Positions 32,400 through 42,002 are shown, counted from the stretch's first letter. The stretch is DNA of 64,000 bases from Lichenibacterium ramalinae (GCF_004137085.1 NZ_QYBC01000010.1:124001-188000); one strand, 5' to 3'. Notes: generated from the sequence alone by a model not told the origin. Numbers and translations: made by a program.

Positions 32400-35300
32400 A
32401 TGCCCCGGCGAGGATCCTCGTCCGGGTCTGCCCCAGCTGCGGTGACGAGAGGCCCGTCGACGAGTTCGTATGCGGGAACGAGCTCGGAGGGGTCCCGTGC
32501 CACTGGCCGCTGGCCGACGAGGAGATCACGGAGGCGGGGGCGTCCGCCGCGCCCGCCGTCGAGGCCGCCCTGGCCCCAGCCGGGCCGACGCGGGCCTGCG
32601 TCAACGGCCACCCGCTCGAGGCGGGCGACGAGATGTGCCTGGAGTGCGGCGCGGACCCGGCGCCCGGCGTCGCGGCCGAACCTGACGCGGGTCAGGCGCG
32701 AGAGCCTGGGCACCCTCGGACCGAGGACGTCCGCGCAGAGCCGGACGTCGGCGCGGACGTCCCCCCGTCGCCTACCGTCGTCGGAGGCTGGGAGGTCCGC
32801 AGCCGGGTGACGGACCGATCGGGGGTGGCGGCGTGGGAACGCTTCGAGGTCGTTCGCCCGTCCGACGGCCGCGAAGCCTGGCTGACCCTCTACCGCGTGG
32901 GACGGGAACCGGACGCGGCGGTGCACGAGGCGCTGGGGCGGATACCGCGCGAGCACGTCCCGGAGCTGCTCGCGACCGGCCGGCACGAGGGCAGGGCCTA
33001 CGAGATCTCCGAGCTGGTCGAGGGCGGCTCGCTCGCCGACCTCGGTGGGTCGGCGCTCGAGGGCGGCACCCTGCGCCGCGTCGTCGCCGAGATGGCCGAG
33101 GCGCTCGACGCCCTCGCCGAGATCGGGTTGCGCCACCGTGACTTGAGGCCGACCAACGTCCTGGTGCGCACGCGCGAGCCCCTGGACCTCGTCGTGACCG
33201 GCTTCGGCTCCGCCCGTCTCTCCGACTTCGACCTGGAGGCCGTGGCACCCCTGGAGCTGACCCGATACTCGGCGCCGGAGGCCATCGTCGGCGCCGTGAG
33301 CGCGTCGTCCGACTGGTGGTCCCTCGGCATGATGGCGCTGGAGCTCGCGACCGGGGGCGAGTGCTTCCGCGGCGTCGACGACCAGGCGCTGCGCCTGCAC
33401 GTCGTCACGACGGGGATGCCGCTCCCGAGGGACCTGGCGGACGACGTCCGCATGCTGCTGCGCGGCCTCCTGGCCCGGGACCCGTCGAGGCGCTGGGCCG
33501 GGCCGGAGGTCCGGGCTTGGCTCGCCGGCGCGGCCGTGGCGGCGCCGGACGAGGTCGGGGTCGACGAGGAACGATCCGGGCCGAGCCTGGAGCTCGCCGG
33601 GCGGCGGCACTTCCGTCCGGAGGCCTACGCCCTCGCCGCCGCGCATGCTGACGCCTGGGAGGAGGCGAGGGGGCTGACCCTCGGCGGGGCGTTGGCGACC
33701 TGGCTCGCCCAGCGCGACTCGGACCCGCGCATCGTCGCCCAGGTGCGGGTCGCTGCGTCCGACGGGAACATGACCGACGACCTGCGCCACGCGGTCGCCC
33801 TGATGGCGGTCAACCCGAACCTGCCGCTCACCGTGTCCGGGCGCATCGTCACCCCCGCGTGGTTGCTGGAGCGACCGGACGAGGGCTACGCGCTCGTCAC
33901 GGGGCAGGTTGTGACGCACCTCGAGCTCATGGGCCGCGAACCTTGGCTGACCCGCATGCGGGCGCGGGTCGACGCGGTGCGGGAGCGCGCGAGGCTGCTC
34001 GAGGTCGAACTCGACGAGGGCAACGTCAGGGTTGCCCTGCTCTCCTCATCCCGCGCCAACCTTGAGGCCGAGAGGGACGCCCTGCGGAGGGTCTACCCCG
34101 ACTCGGACCACTCGGGCCTGGCCTCGCTTGTCGGCAGGGCGAAGCTCACCGAGGAGGACCTGATCCTGCTCGTCGGCGCCGCCCCGCACCAATTCGTGCC
34201 GCTCGCGACCCTCGCCGATTCCGCGAGGGAGATGGCGTCGCGCGCCGGGCTGGTGCTCGACGACGCAAGCCTCGCCGGCCTCCTGACGCGGCCGCGCCGC
34301 GAGGTCCTGGCGGCTGTCGATGAGCGCACGTCCAACTTCGCGCGCTGCGGGAACCCGCGTGTCGACGAGTGGGCCGACGCGTTCCGGACCGAGCGCCGCC
34401 TCGCCCTCCCGCGCGCCGCGGCGCTCCTGGCCGTGCCGGCCGAGGCCTGGCGCGAGCCGCCGAAGCAGCAGTACGTGGCAGACCTCCTGGGCGCCTTCGA
34501 GAAGCGGCTGGCCGGGGCGGTCGGGCGCGGGCCCCTGGCCCGCTTCACGCTGGGCAAGACCACTCCGAGGCTCGACCTCGCGGAACTTGGCACGGCGCTG
34601 AGGCCCGCCGAGGGCCTGCTCGCGCACGTCCTGGGCCGCGTCGAGGCGCCGGTCGCGATGGATCCCGGGGCGTTCCTCGACGGCGAGGGCCGGGAGGGGC
34701 GGCTGAGGCGCCTGGTCGGCCACGCCGAGACCTTCCGCCGCGACACGGGCATCGACGGGCGGTACCTGGGCTTTCCCTTCCTGGCCTCGCGCGACGCTCG
34801 CTCGTCCTCCCGCCCCCGTCTGATGCCGGTCCTCCTCTGGCCCGTGGCGATCGAGCTGGCGAGCGGCGCCGGGCAGCGCGCGACGCTCGCCTTCGACCGT
34901 GGGCGGGACGAGGTCAGGCTGAACCCGGCCCTCGAGGGGTTGCTCGGGGGCGACGCCTTCGTGCGCTGGCTCGCGACGCGCGACGAGGTGCTGGGGCGGA
35001 CCTCGGTCCGTCCGGCCGACGTCGTCGACGCGTTCGGCGCGCTTGCGGCCCCGCGCGGCCGCAAGCTCGTCCCGCTTCCGTCGAAGGACGCGTCGGTCCC
35101 GCCCGGCAGCCTGTCGATCGTGCCGTCGGCGGCGCTGTTCAATGCCGAGTTCGTCGGCCAGGCCGTCGCCGAGGACCTGCGCCAGATGCGCCAGCGATCG
35201 CTGGCCGGCACGGCCCTCGAGGTCGCCATCCGGGTCGCGCCGGCGACGGACGGCGACGCCGGGCGGGCGCCCCCCGAGCGGGATCGTTTCCTGACCGTGG

Positions 35301-38300
35301 CGAGCGACCCGTCCCAGGACGCGGCGGTGCTACGCTCGCGCGAGGCGCCCGGCCTGCTCGTGGAGGGACCCCCGGGGACCGGCAAGTCCCAGACGATCGT
35401 GAACATGCTCGCCGACGCCATCGGCCGGGGCGAGACGGTGCTGGTCGTCTGCCAGAAGCTCGCGGCGCTGCAGGTCGTCCAGAAGCGCATGGCGGCCGAG
35501 GGGATGGGCGACCGCCTTTTCGTCGTCACCGACGTCAATCGCGATCGCGAGCCCATCATTCGCTCGCTGCGCGACCAACTGGCCGAGACCCGTACCTCCA
35601 CGCCGGCCAGGGGCGCCGCGATCCGGCGCGCGCGGGACGAGAAGGCGGCGCAGATCGAGGTCGTCGAAGGGGAGCTCGACCGCCGGCACGAGGCGCTGCA
35701 CGCCTCGGACGACTTCACCGGCATGAGCTACCGAGACGCACTCGGGGAGCTGATCGCGGTCGAGGCGGAGGGCCCCTACGTGGACGCGGCGGGCCTGCGC
35801 CGGCATCTGGCGAGGCTGGACCGAGGGGGCCTCGCGCGCCTCGAGCAGACCTGCGCGCCTCTCGCGCGCACCTGGCTCGACTCTCGTTACGAGGGTAGCC
35901 CGCTCGGCGTGCTCCGCACCTTCCCCGTGGACGCGTCCGTCGAGGCGGACGTCGAGGCTGGGCTCAGGGCCCTCTCCGCCGAGGAGGGACGGCGGTCGGA
36001 GGTGCTCGCCCGCTGCGCGACGGCGTTCGAGATGGCCGATCCGATCCCCTTCCGCGCCTGGCTCGACCACGCCGCGGGCTTGCTCGGGTCCCTGGCGGAC
36101 GACGTCCGGCAGCGCCTCGGGGCGTGGGTCGACCTGTTCCGGCCCGAGGCGGGCCGCGCCACGGCGGGGTCCGACCTCATCGCGAGCCTCCGCTCGCTCG
36201 AGTTGGCGGTGCACGCGCTCGACGCCTCCGGGCACGACGACGCGCTGTTCCAGGCCTGCTCGACGCTGTCGGCCGGAGACCTCGGCAGGCTGGCGGGGGA
36301 CGTGAAGGCGGCGTCCGCCCCGGCCTCGTTCTGGGGTCGCCTCAGCCCGTCCCGTCGGGCCCGCGTCCGGCGGGTCGACGCCTTCCTGGCCGCCGCCGGG
36401 CAGCCGGTGGGGCCGCCTGGCCATGCGGCGCTCGCCGCCATGCTCTCGCTCGAGGCGGCTTCAAGGCCGCACCGGGCGGCGCTGGGAGACGTCCAGGCCG
36501 CCCTCGGCTACTCGGCGGAGGCGAGGCCCCTGTCGATCCCGAGGCTGCGGGAACTGGTCGGCTCGCTGATCGACGTTCTCGAGGAGGTCGAGGCACCCGC
36601 GACGACGGTCCACGCCTGCCCGCCGGGCTTCGACGCCGCGGGGATCGCGCGCGAGGCGTCGCGCGACGCCGTCGGGCGCATGCGGCGGGCCTTCGAGGAC
36701 TCCTTCGCCCGGCGCGAGGCCGAGGACCGGAGCGAGGGGGCCCTGGCACGCCTGTCCGACTGGTTCGAGGGCGGCTGGACGGCCGTCGTCCGCTCCCGCA
36801 TTGCCGGTGGCGCCGGGACCGCGGACCTCGTGGACCCCGTCCTGCGCTCGCTCGATTCCCTGCCCGCGTTCCAGCGCCTCCGCGCTCGCGCCCTCGACGC
36901 GCAGGCACTTACCGCGTTCGCGGTGCTCCGCGGCGCCGAGCCGGCGCTCCGGTCCGTCGCGCCCGACCTCCTCGAGCCCGTGGTCCGGCGGACGATCCGG
37001 CGCGAGGGCCTGCTCTCGTGGAAGGCGCGGCTCGAGGGCGCGCATCCGGAGCTGACGTTCGAGCGGGGCGAGGTCGAGCGCAAGGTCGCGGTCCTGGCCG
37101 CGCTGTCCGACGAGATGCGGGAGTTGAACCGGCAGTCCCTGGCCGCCGGCATAGACCCGACGAGGCTCGCCAAGGCGTCGGCCTGGGAGGACGTCACCCG
37201 GCTCCGCGGTCCCCGCACCCGGCGCCTGCGCGAGATCATGGAGGTCGGTCCCGACCTCGGCCTCATGCACCTGCGCCCGGTCTGGTTGATGAGCCCGGAC
37301 GTCGCCAGTCGGCTGCTCCCCCTTAAGGCGGCCGCCTTCGACCTCGTCGTCTACGACGAGGCGTCCCAGATGCCGGTCGAGCACGCCGTCCCGACGCTCT
37401 ACCGCGGACGCCGCGTCGTGGTGTCTGGTGACGAGAAGCAGATGCCGCCGTCGAACTTCTTCGGCGGCCGGGTGGACGAGGACGACGAGGCCCGGGACGA
37501 CGAGGAGCCGGACGACGAGGCGACCGAGACCGAGCGCGCGGCCCACGAGGAGGCTTGGAACCGGCGCGACGTGCAGGGCTGCCCGGACCTCCTCCAACTC
37601 GCGCGCACCTGCCTGCCCGCGACGACGCTGCAGATCCACTACCGGTCCAAGTACCGGGAGTTGATCGCCTTCTCGAACGGGGCCTTCTACTCGGGCAAGC
37701 TCAGCGTGCCGGTCCGCCACCCCGACGACGAGGTCCGCCGCGCCAGGCCCGTTGAGGTCCTGAGGGTGGACGGGACGTACGAGCGTCAGACGAACGAGGC
37801 CGAGGCCGCGCGCGTGGTCGACGTCCTGGCGGCGATCTGGTCCGTCCACCCCGCGGAGAGGCCCAGCGTCGGCGTGGTGACGTTCAACCGCAAGCAGGCG
37901 GACCTGGTCGACGACATGGTCGAGGCCCGCGCCGCCGCGGATCCGGCGTTCCTCGAGGCCCTCGAGAGGGAGCGTAACCGGACACAGGGCGGCGAGGACA
38001 TGGGGTTCTTCGTCAAGAACGTCGAGAACGTCCAGGGCGACGAGCGCGACGTGATCGTCTTCTCGACGACGTTCGGCCGCGACCGCAAGGGCGCCTTCAA
38101 GAAGAGCTTCGGTGTTCTCGGTCACACGGGCGGCGAGCGGAGGCTCAACGTGGCGGTGACCCGGGCGCGAGACAGGGTCGTGCTGGTGACGTCGATGCCC
38201 GTGAGGGACGTCTCCGACTGGCTCGCGGGGGGCAGGGCGCCCGACAAGCCGCGGGACTACCTGCAGGCCTACCTGGACCATGCGGAGAGGCTGTCCCGCG

Positions 38301-38713
38301 GCGACCTCGACGGCGCCCGCGCGATGCGGGGTCGCCTCGGGGTGAGTGCCGCCCGGCGCCCCGGACGCGACGACCCGAGCGACGGATTCGTGCGCTCCGT
38401 CGAGGCGTTCCTCGTGGGTCTGGGCCACAAGCCCGTGCGGAACGCCGACGGGGAGGACGCCTTCGCGCTCGACTTCGCCATCGAGGACCCGCGCACCGGC
38501 CTCTTCGGGATCGGCATCGAGTGCGACGCGCCGCGTCACCCCCTGCTCGCGCAGGCGCGGGCGCGAGAGGTCTGGCGTCCCAAGGTGCTCGGCCGCGCCG
38601 TGCCCCGGGTGCATCGGATCGCCTCGACCGACTGGTACGAGGACGGTGCGGCGGAGAGGGCGCGCCTCGCAGAGGCCGTCGGTCGGGCCATGGAACTGGA
38701 GCGTGCGTCATGA
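32396..38713 (+). CDS. Zinc-ribbon / pseudokinase / SF1 helicase / restriction-like nuclease fusion
   Basis: This is gene 3 of the operon, 2105 residues from the GTG at 32396. Two zinc ribbons come first (Cys 12, 15, 26, 35; then about 68, 81, 84). A protein-kinase fold at about 130-380 keeps HRDLRPTN (247-254), YSAPE and DWWSLG, but the strand-3 Lys is Tyr166 and the DFG motif reads GFG (269-271). It is therefore likely catalytically dead. A DUF4011-like region leads to an SF1 helicase: Walker A GPPGTGKSQ (about 990), DEASQMP (1654), GDEKQMPPS (about 1679), VENVQGDERD (about 1874) and NVAVTRARDR (about 1917). The C-terminus is a restriction-like nuclease with ALDFAI (Asp2026), IGIECD (Glu2042) and HRIASTDWY. 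Confidence 0.9.
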   Translation: MNAPARILVRVCPSCGDERPVDEFVCGNELGGVPCHWPLADEEITEAGASAAPAVEAALAPAGPTRACVNGHPLEAGDEMCLECGADPAPGVAAEPDAGQAREPGHPRTEDVRAEPDVGADVPPSPTVVGGWEVRSRVTDRSGVAAWERFEVVRPSDGREAWLTLYRVGREPDAAVHEALGRIPREHVPELLATGRHEGRAYEISELVEGGSLADLGGSALEGGTLRRVVAEMAEALDALAEIGLRHRDLRPTNVLVRTREPLDLVVTGFGSARLSDFDLEAVAPLELTRYSAPEAIVGAVSASSDWWSLGMMALELATGGECFRGVDDQALRLHVVTTGMPLPRDLADDVRMLLRGLLARDPSRRWAGPEVRAWLAGAAVAAPDEVGVDEERSGPSLELAGRRHFRPEAYALAAAHADAWEEARGLTLGGALATWLAQRDSDPRIVAQVRVAASDGNMTDDLRHAVALMAVNPNLPLTVSGRIVTPAWLLERPDEGYALVTGQVVTHLELMGREPWLTRMRARVDAVRERARLLEVELDEGNVRVALLSSSRANLEAERDALRRVYPDSDHSGLASLVGRAKLTEEDLILLVGAAPHQFVPLATLADSAREMASRAGLVLDDASLAGLLTRPRREVLAAVDERTSNFARCGNPRVDEWADAFRTERRLALPRAAALLAVPAEAWREPPKQQYVADLLGAFEKRLAGAVGRGPLARFTLGKTTPRLDLAELGTALRPAEGLLAHVLGRVEAPVAMDPGAFLDGEGREGRLRRLVGHAETFRRDTGIDGRYLGFPFLASRDARSSSRPRLMPVLLWPVAIELASGAGQRATLAFDRGRDEVRLNPALEGLLGGDAFVRWLATRDEVLGRTSVRPADVVDAFGALAAPRGRKLVPLPSKDASVPPGSLSIVPSAALFNAEFVGQAVAEDLRQMRQRSLAGTALEVAIRVAPATDGDAGRAPPERDRFLTVASDPSQDAAVLRSREAPGLLVEGPPGTGKSQTIVNMLADAIGRGETVLVVCQKLAALQVVQKRMAAEGMGDRLFVVTDVNRDREPIIRSLRDQLAETRTSTPARGAAIRRARDEKAAQIEVVEGELDRRHEALHASDDFTGMSYRDALGELIAVEAEGPYVDAAGLRRHLARLDRGGLARLEQTCAPLARTWLDSRYEGSPLGVLRTFPVDASVEADVEAGLRALSAEEGRRSEVLARCATAFEMADPIPFRAWLDHAAGLLGSLADDVRQRLGAWVDLFRPEAGRATAGSDLIASLRSLELAVHALDASGHDDALFQACSTLSAGDLGRLAGDVKAASAPASFWGRLSPSRRARVRRVDAFLAAAGQPVGPPGHAALAAMLSLEAASRPHRAALGDVQAALGYSAEARPLSIPRLRELVGSLIDVLEEVEAPATTVHACPPGFDAAGIAREASRDAVGRMRRAFEDSFARREAEDRSEGALARLSDWFEGGWTAVVRSRIAGGAGTADLVDPVLRSLDSLPAFQRLRARALDAQALTAFAVLRGAEPALRSVAPDLLEPVVRRTIRREGLLSWKARLEGAHPELTFERGEVERKVAVLAALSDEMRELNRQSLAAGIDPTRLAKASAWEDVTRLRGPRTRRLREIMEVGPDLGLMHLRPVWLMSPDVASRLLPLKAAAFDLVVYDEASQMPVEHAVPTLYRGRRVVVSGDEKQMPPSNFFGGRVDEDDEARDDEEPDDEATETERAAHEEAWNRRDVQGCPDLLQLARTCLPATTLQIHYRSKYRELIAFSNGAFYSGKLSVPVRHPDDEVRRARPVEVLRVDGTYERQTNEAEAARVVDVLAAIWSVHPAERPSVGVVTFNRKQADLVDDMVEARAAADPAFLEALERERNRTQGGEDMGFFVKNVENVQGDERDVIVFSTTFGRDRKGAFKKSFGVLGHTGGERRLNVAVTRARDRVVLVTSMPVRDVSDWLAGGRAPDKPRDYLQAYLDHAERLSRGDLDGARAMRGRLGVSAARRPGRDDPSDGFVRSVEAFLVGLGHKPVRNADGEDAFALDFAIEDPRTGLFGIGIECDAPRHPLLAQARAREVWRPKVLGRAVPRVHRIASTDWYEDGAAERARLAEAVGRAMELERAS

Positions 38714-40089
38714 GCGGACCGAAGGTCGTCACGATCGTGACGCGCGAGGAGGTCGAGGCCATCTGCAGGGGCCTCCTGGGGCAGCTGCGGGCGGCGTCCC
38801 GGGAGTTTCTGGTCCTGGCGGGTCGGCTCGACCAGGCCGACGAGGCACTCCGGACCGCCGTCGCGGCCCGAGAGGCCGAGGCCGCCGCGCTGATGACCTC
38901 CGAACGCTTCCTGGACCTCCAGAAACGCGTGCCGCAGATGGTCGAATTCCTCCGCGAGGAGGGCGCGCGGCTCGAGAGGGCGGCGACCCTCGCCATGGCC
39001 GAGCGTCGGTCGCGCCGACGGAGGGTGGTCGACGGCGCGAGGAGCGTGGTCGCGGCCCTCGAGGCCGCCGGCATGCTGGTCGACGCCGCCGTCCGTGACC
39101 TAGTCGCGCGTGCCGCCCGGGCCGACGATGCTGACCTCGCGAGCCTGGCCGGGGAGGTGGCGGCCGCCGCTCGCCGGACGCCCGCCCCGTCCCCCGCCGA
39201 CGGTCCGGTGCGGGCGAGCTCCGAGCTGGCGGCCCGCCTGGGTGCCGGTCTGGAGGGACGCACTATCGCCCAGTGGACGCCCGCGGACGGCCCCGCGCCG
39301 GACGCGCGGGACGTCCGCCTTGACGCCCTCCTCGCGGAGGCCGAGGCGACGTGCACCGGTGAGGAGTTCGCCGCCGTCTCGGAGGGGGCGGCGCTGGCGG
39401 CCGCCGAGCCTTCCGCGGGGCGGCGCGGCCTCCTCGTCGACTCAGTCACGCTCGAGGTGTCGAGGACGGTCGCGCGACGGCGGGCGCTGCAGGCGTCGCT
39501 CAGGCGGCTGCGGGACCTCGACGCGTCGCTCGAGGCGCTCGAGACAGGGAACGCGTCCGCCATGCGGTCGCGCGTGTCGGCCGCGATCGCGTCCGACGAT
39601 GCGACGCTGATGGACGCGGTGGCGATCGAAGCCGCCGAGGTGGTGGGGGCGGAGACGAGGGCTCTGGCCGCGACGGCGCGGCGGAAGGCGGTCCTCGAGG
39701 GCTTGGCACGGCTCGGTTACGAGGTGCGCGGGTCCATGGTGACCGCCTGGGCCCGGGATGGCCGGGTCGTCGTCCACAAGCCCGGGAGCCAGGACTACGG
39801 CGTCGAACTGGGTGCGCCCGCGGACGCGTCGAGGGTTCAGGTCAGGTTGGTCGGGTCGGATAGGCCCGGGTCGGGTCGGAGCGCCGAGCGGGACAGGGAC
39901 CACGAGGTCGGCTGGTGCGGGGACTTCTCGGATTTGAGGGAGCATCTCGCCGGAGCCGGCGGCTTGGTCGTGGTCGAGCGTGCGTCGGAGCCGGGCGCCC
40001 AGGCGGTCAAGACCGTGCCGGCCGCGTCGCTCGGCGCCGCGACCGCGGGCGAGGTTTCGCAGCCGACGGCGAAGGCGATGCGGCGCTGA
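38710..40089 (+). CDS. Coiled-coil protein of unknown function, last gene of the operon
   Basis: This is gene 4, with its ATG overlapping the helicase stop (ATGA). The 459 residues are mostly helical and Ala/Arg/Glu-rich: long coiled-coil stretches at about 15-140 and 240-340, then a compact C-terminal domain. That domain contains LARLGYEVRGSMVTAWARDG, HKPGSQDYGVELG and a tryptophan-cysteine patch GWCGDFSDLREHL. I do not recognise the family. As the only non-enzyme in the set it may be a scaffold or effector, and the conserved-looking C-terminal domain could be what the AAA+ or radical-SAM partner acts on. That is speculation. Confidence 0.75.
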   Translation: MSGPKVVTIVTREEVEAICRGLLGQLRAASREFLVLAGRLDQADEALRTAVAAREAEAAALMTSERFLDLQKRVPQMVEFLREEGARLERAATLAMAERRSRRRRVVDGARSVVAALEAAGMLVDAAVRDLVARAARADDADLASLAGEVAAAARRTPAPSPADGPVRASSELAARLGAGLEGRTIAQWTPADGPAPDARDVRLDALLAEAEATCTGEEFAAVSEGAALAAAEPSAGRRGLLVDSVTLEVSRTVARRRALQASLRRLRDLDASLEALETGNASAMRSRVSAAIASDDATLMDAVAIEAAEVVGAETRALAATARRKAVLEGLARLGYEVRGSMVTAWARDGRVVVHKPGSQDYGVELGAPADASRVQVRLVGSDRPGSGRSAERDRDHEVGWCGDFSDLREHLAGAGGLVVVERASEPGAQAVKTVPAASLGAATAGEVSQPTAKAMRR

Positions 40090-40289
40090 GGAGGCGCGCT
40101 CCCGTCGCGCCGGTCGGAGCCGATTATGCAGCCTTAACACCACGCACACCTTGGAGATCTGCAGTGTGCTCGGCGGAAAGGTTCGTCCGTGACGAGGCAG
40201 CGCTCGCGGCCCACGGCGCGTGCCGTGTGGATCGACCTCTCCGAACGCAGGGTGCGTCTCGCGGACGGGACGAGCCTCCCCCTGGGCTC

Positions 40290-40439
40290 TCAGTCGTCGA
40301 ACTTGACGCTACGCGTGAGCTTCGCGATCTCGCCCAGGACCTGCTCCGGAGGCCCGCGCTCGCGCTGCCAGATGTTGCGCCCGACGATGACGCCCCGAGC
40401 GCCCGACCGGATGGTTCCTGCGACGGCGTCCACGGTCAT
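40290..40439 (-). pseudogene. DhnA-type aldolase fragment (C-terminal)
   Basis: The minus-strand frame TVDAVAGTIRSGARGVIVGR followed by NIWQRE is the phosphate-binding end of class I DhnA/LsrF-type fructose-bisphosphate aldolases. The rest of the enzyme is missing, and the homology stops abruptly near 40443. It is a remnant with no prospect of activity. Confidence 0.65.
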
Positions 40440-40452
40440 ACCGGCTGGAGCC

Positions 40453-40710
40453 GCGCTGGACGAAGCGGCGGGCCGGCGCGGCGCTCGTCGCCCTGATGCC
40501 CGGCGTCGACCTCGGCCTCGCCTTGAAGAAGGATCACTGGTTTTCCTGGCGCAGGAGGCCGACCTGCCCGAACGCTTGCTGGGCGGGGATCCCGATGCCT
40601 TCATCGACCGCGCCCTCCGCGAGATGACCGGCGGCCGGGACGTCATCGGGGCAGCCGCGCTCGACGCTTATCGCGCCGCGTTCCGCGACCCCTTGGCTGT
40701 TTCAGCCTAA
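40453..40710 (+). pseudogene. Haloacetate-dehalogenase-like alpha/beta hydrolase fragment
   Basis: The C-terminal third of an alpha/beta hydrolase is visible: KKDHWF, then FLAQEADLPERLLGGDPDAF, IDRALREMTGGRDVIGAAAL and DAYRAAFRDP. The first part is one frame away from the rest because a T is missing in the run near 40540. No nucleophile region is present. It abuts the aldolase fragment in opposite orientation. Confidence 0.6.
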
Positions 40711-40719
40711 GCTTTGCCG

Positions 40720-40895
40720 TGGTGCTGGCAGCTGAGGCGGTCCACCTGATGGGCTTGGGATCGTCGTTGGCGTGCTCGATCCCGGTCGATGGCGGCCACG
40801 AGTCGTCGACGGATCGGAACACGCCGCGCCGGAGAGCTTGGCGGGTCAGCTTGGAGAAGAAGCCCTCGACGGCGTTCAGCCAGGAGCATCGCGGG
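40720..40895 (-). mobile_element. IS630-type transposase remnant
   Basis: The minus-strand frame SWLNAVEGFFSKLTRQALRR then GVFRSV is the C-terminal end of IS630-family DDE transposases. The end (EHANDDPKPIRWT) is recognisable but degenerate. The catalytic region and inverted repeats were not found. It interrupts the run of gene fragments and probably marks the rearrangement that created them. Confidence 0.65.
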
Positions 40896-41273
40896 GCCGC
40901 TCCGGACGTCGACGACCTGCTCTGGCCGCGGCTCCCCTGGCGAGGCACCCAGGCCGATGCGGAAAGCAAGTTCCTCGATGTCCTGCTCGCCTGCGCGGTC
41001 GCCCGCCGTTGGCTCGACGTCCTGTCGAACGCCATCGAGCCCGGATGGGTTGCGACCCGCATGGGCGGGCGTGCCGCCACCGACGACCTGGCGAGGGGAC
41101 ACCTGACGCAGGCTTGGCTCGCCACCAGCGACGCGCCTGGCGCGCGCGTCACCGGCGGCCATTTCTATCACGAGGCCCCGCGCCCGCCAGACCCGGCCTT
41201 GCGCGACGAGGCCGCGCAGGACGCCCTGCTGGCGGCCTGCGCCGAACTGTCCGGCATCGCCTTGCCGGCCTGA
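40896..41273 (+). pseudogene. Short-chain dehydrogenase fragment
   Basis: The C-terminal half of an SDR is present: DVDDLLWPRLPWRGTQADAE, SKFLDVLLACAVARRW, SNAIEPGWVATRMGG, TGGHFYHEAPRPPDP. The N-terminal nucleotide-binding half is missing, and the catalytic tyrosine position reads Asp (DAESK instead of YAESK). The IS630 remnant adjoins its truncated end. Confidence 0.65.
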
Positions 41274-41328
41274 GAGGGTAGCGGACGGCGCGTGCTGGCG
41301 CGGCCCGAGGGCGCGACGGCGAGGGCCG

Positions 41329-41465
41329 GTCAGTCGCGGTTCGAAGCGGGCGCCGGCTGCATGAACTCGATCGTCGCGCCGTCCGGGCCGACGGCATAGA
41401 CTACCCGCGTGCCGGCTCGCGCCTCGCCCGCGACCCCTGGGGGATGCCCTGAGCCTTCCAGCCGT
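41329..41465 (-). pseudogene. VOC-family (glyoxalase-like) C-terminal fragment
   Basis: On the minus strand the sequence reads RVVYAVGPDGATIEFMQPAP then ASNRD and stop, the usual last strand of vicinal-oxygen-chelate proteins with the metal-ligand Glu in IEFMQ. No N-terminal part is found beyond about 41465. A further 300 bases (41466-41773) contain nothing I can identify. Confidence 0.5.
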
Positions 41466-41773
41466 GGTCCGGGTTAGAGCGCCGTGGTCCTGTCGATCTC
41501 TGTCGGTCGTAGAATGACGCATCAGGGTGGAGAGCGGTCCGACCGCTCCCGGGCGTTGATGATCGAAAGCAGACCTTTCGTAGTGTCAAACCCACCTCTG
41601 GCCGACGCCAATGGCGCGTCCGCGATCGAAGCAAAGCGTTAGGCCGGGGAGATGTCGAGCGGCCAAGAACCTGTCTGCCAGATACGATTGCGCCCCCAGG
41701 CGGCCGCGAGGCCATAGTTGGGGCGAGACGATCGGCCCAGACGTCGATACCCCCGCAGCCTGCCTCTGGCGCG

Positions 41774-41976
41774 CTACAATCCGCCGCCTTGCGGCGTCAC
41801 GAGGGGTAGGGGGGAAGCGCTGTCCTGTGAGAACGCTGCCCGGCGCGCCTCGATGCCCGCCATGACCTCCTCGACGAGCGGTTCCAGCTCGGCCCAGCTC
41901 ACCCCGTCGCGCGCCTGCACGGCCAAGCCTTGCATCACGGCCAAAGCGTGTACCGCCGTCGCACTCGCGGAGAACC
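41774..41976 (-). pseudogene. TetR-family regulator, C-terminal fragment
   Basis: The minus-strand frame SASATAVHALAVMQGLAVQA then RDGVSWAELEPLVEEVMAGI matches the ligand-domain end of TetR regulators and stops at 41774. The DNA-binding N-terminus is absent. It is another piece of the 40.2-42 kb fragment field. Confidence 0.55.
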
Positions 41977-42002
41977 GGGCCGATGATCGGCAAGGTCGGC
42001 GG

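Noticed and set aside
36461-38614. Very long minus-strand open frame inside the helicase gene
   Set aside because: It is an antisense shadow of high-GC coding sequence. The plus strand carries clear helicase motifs.
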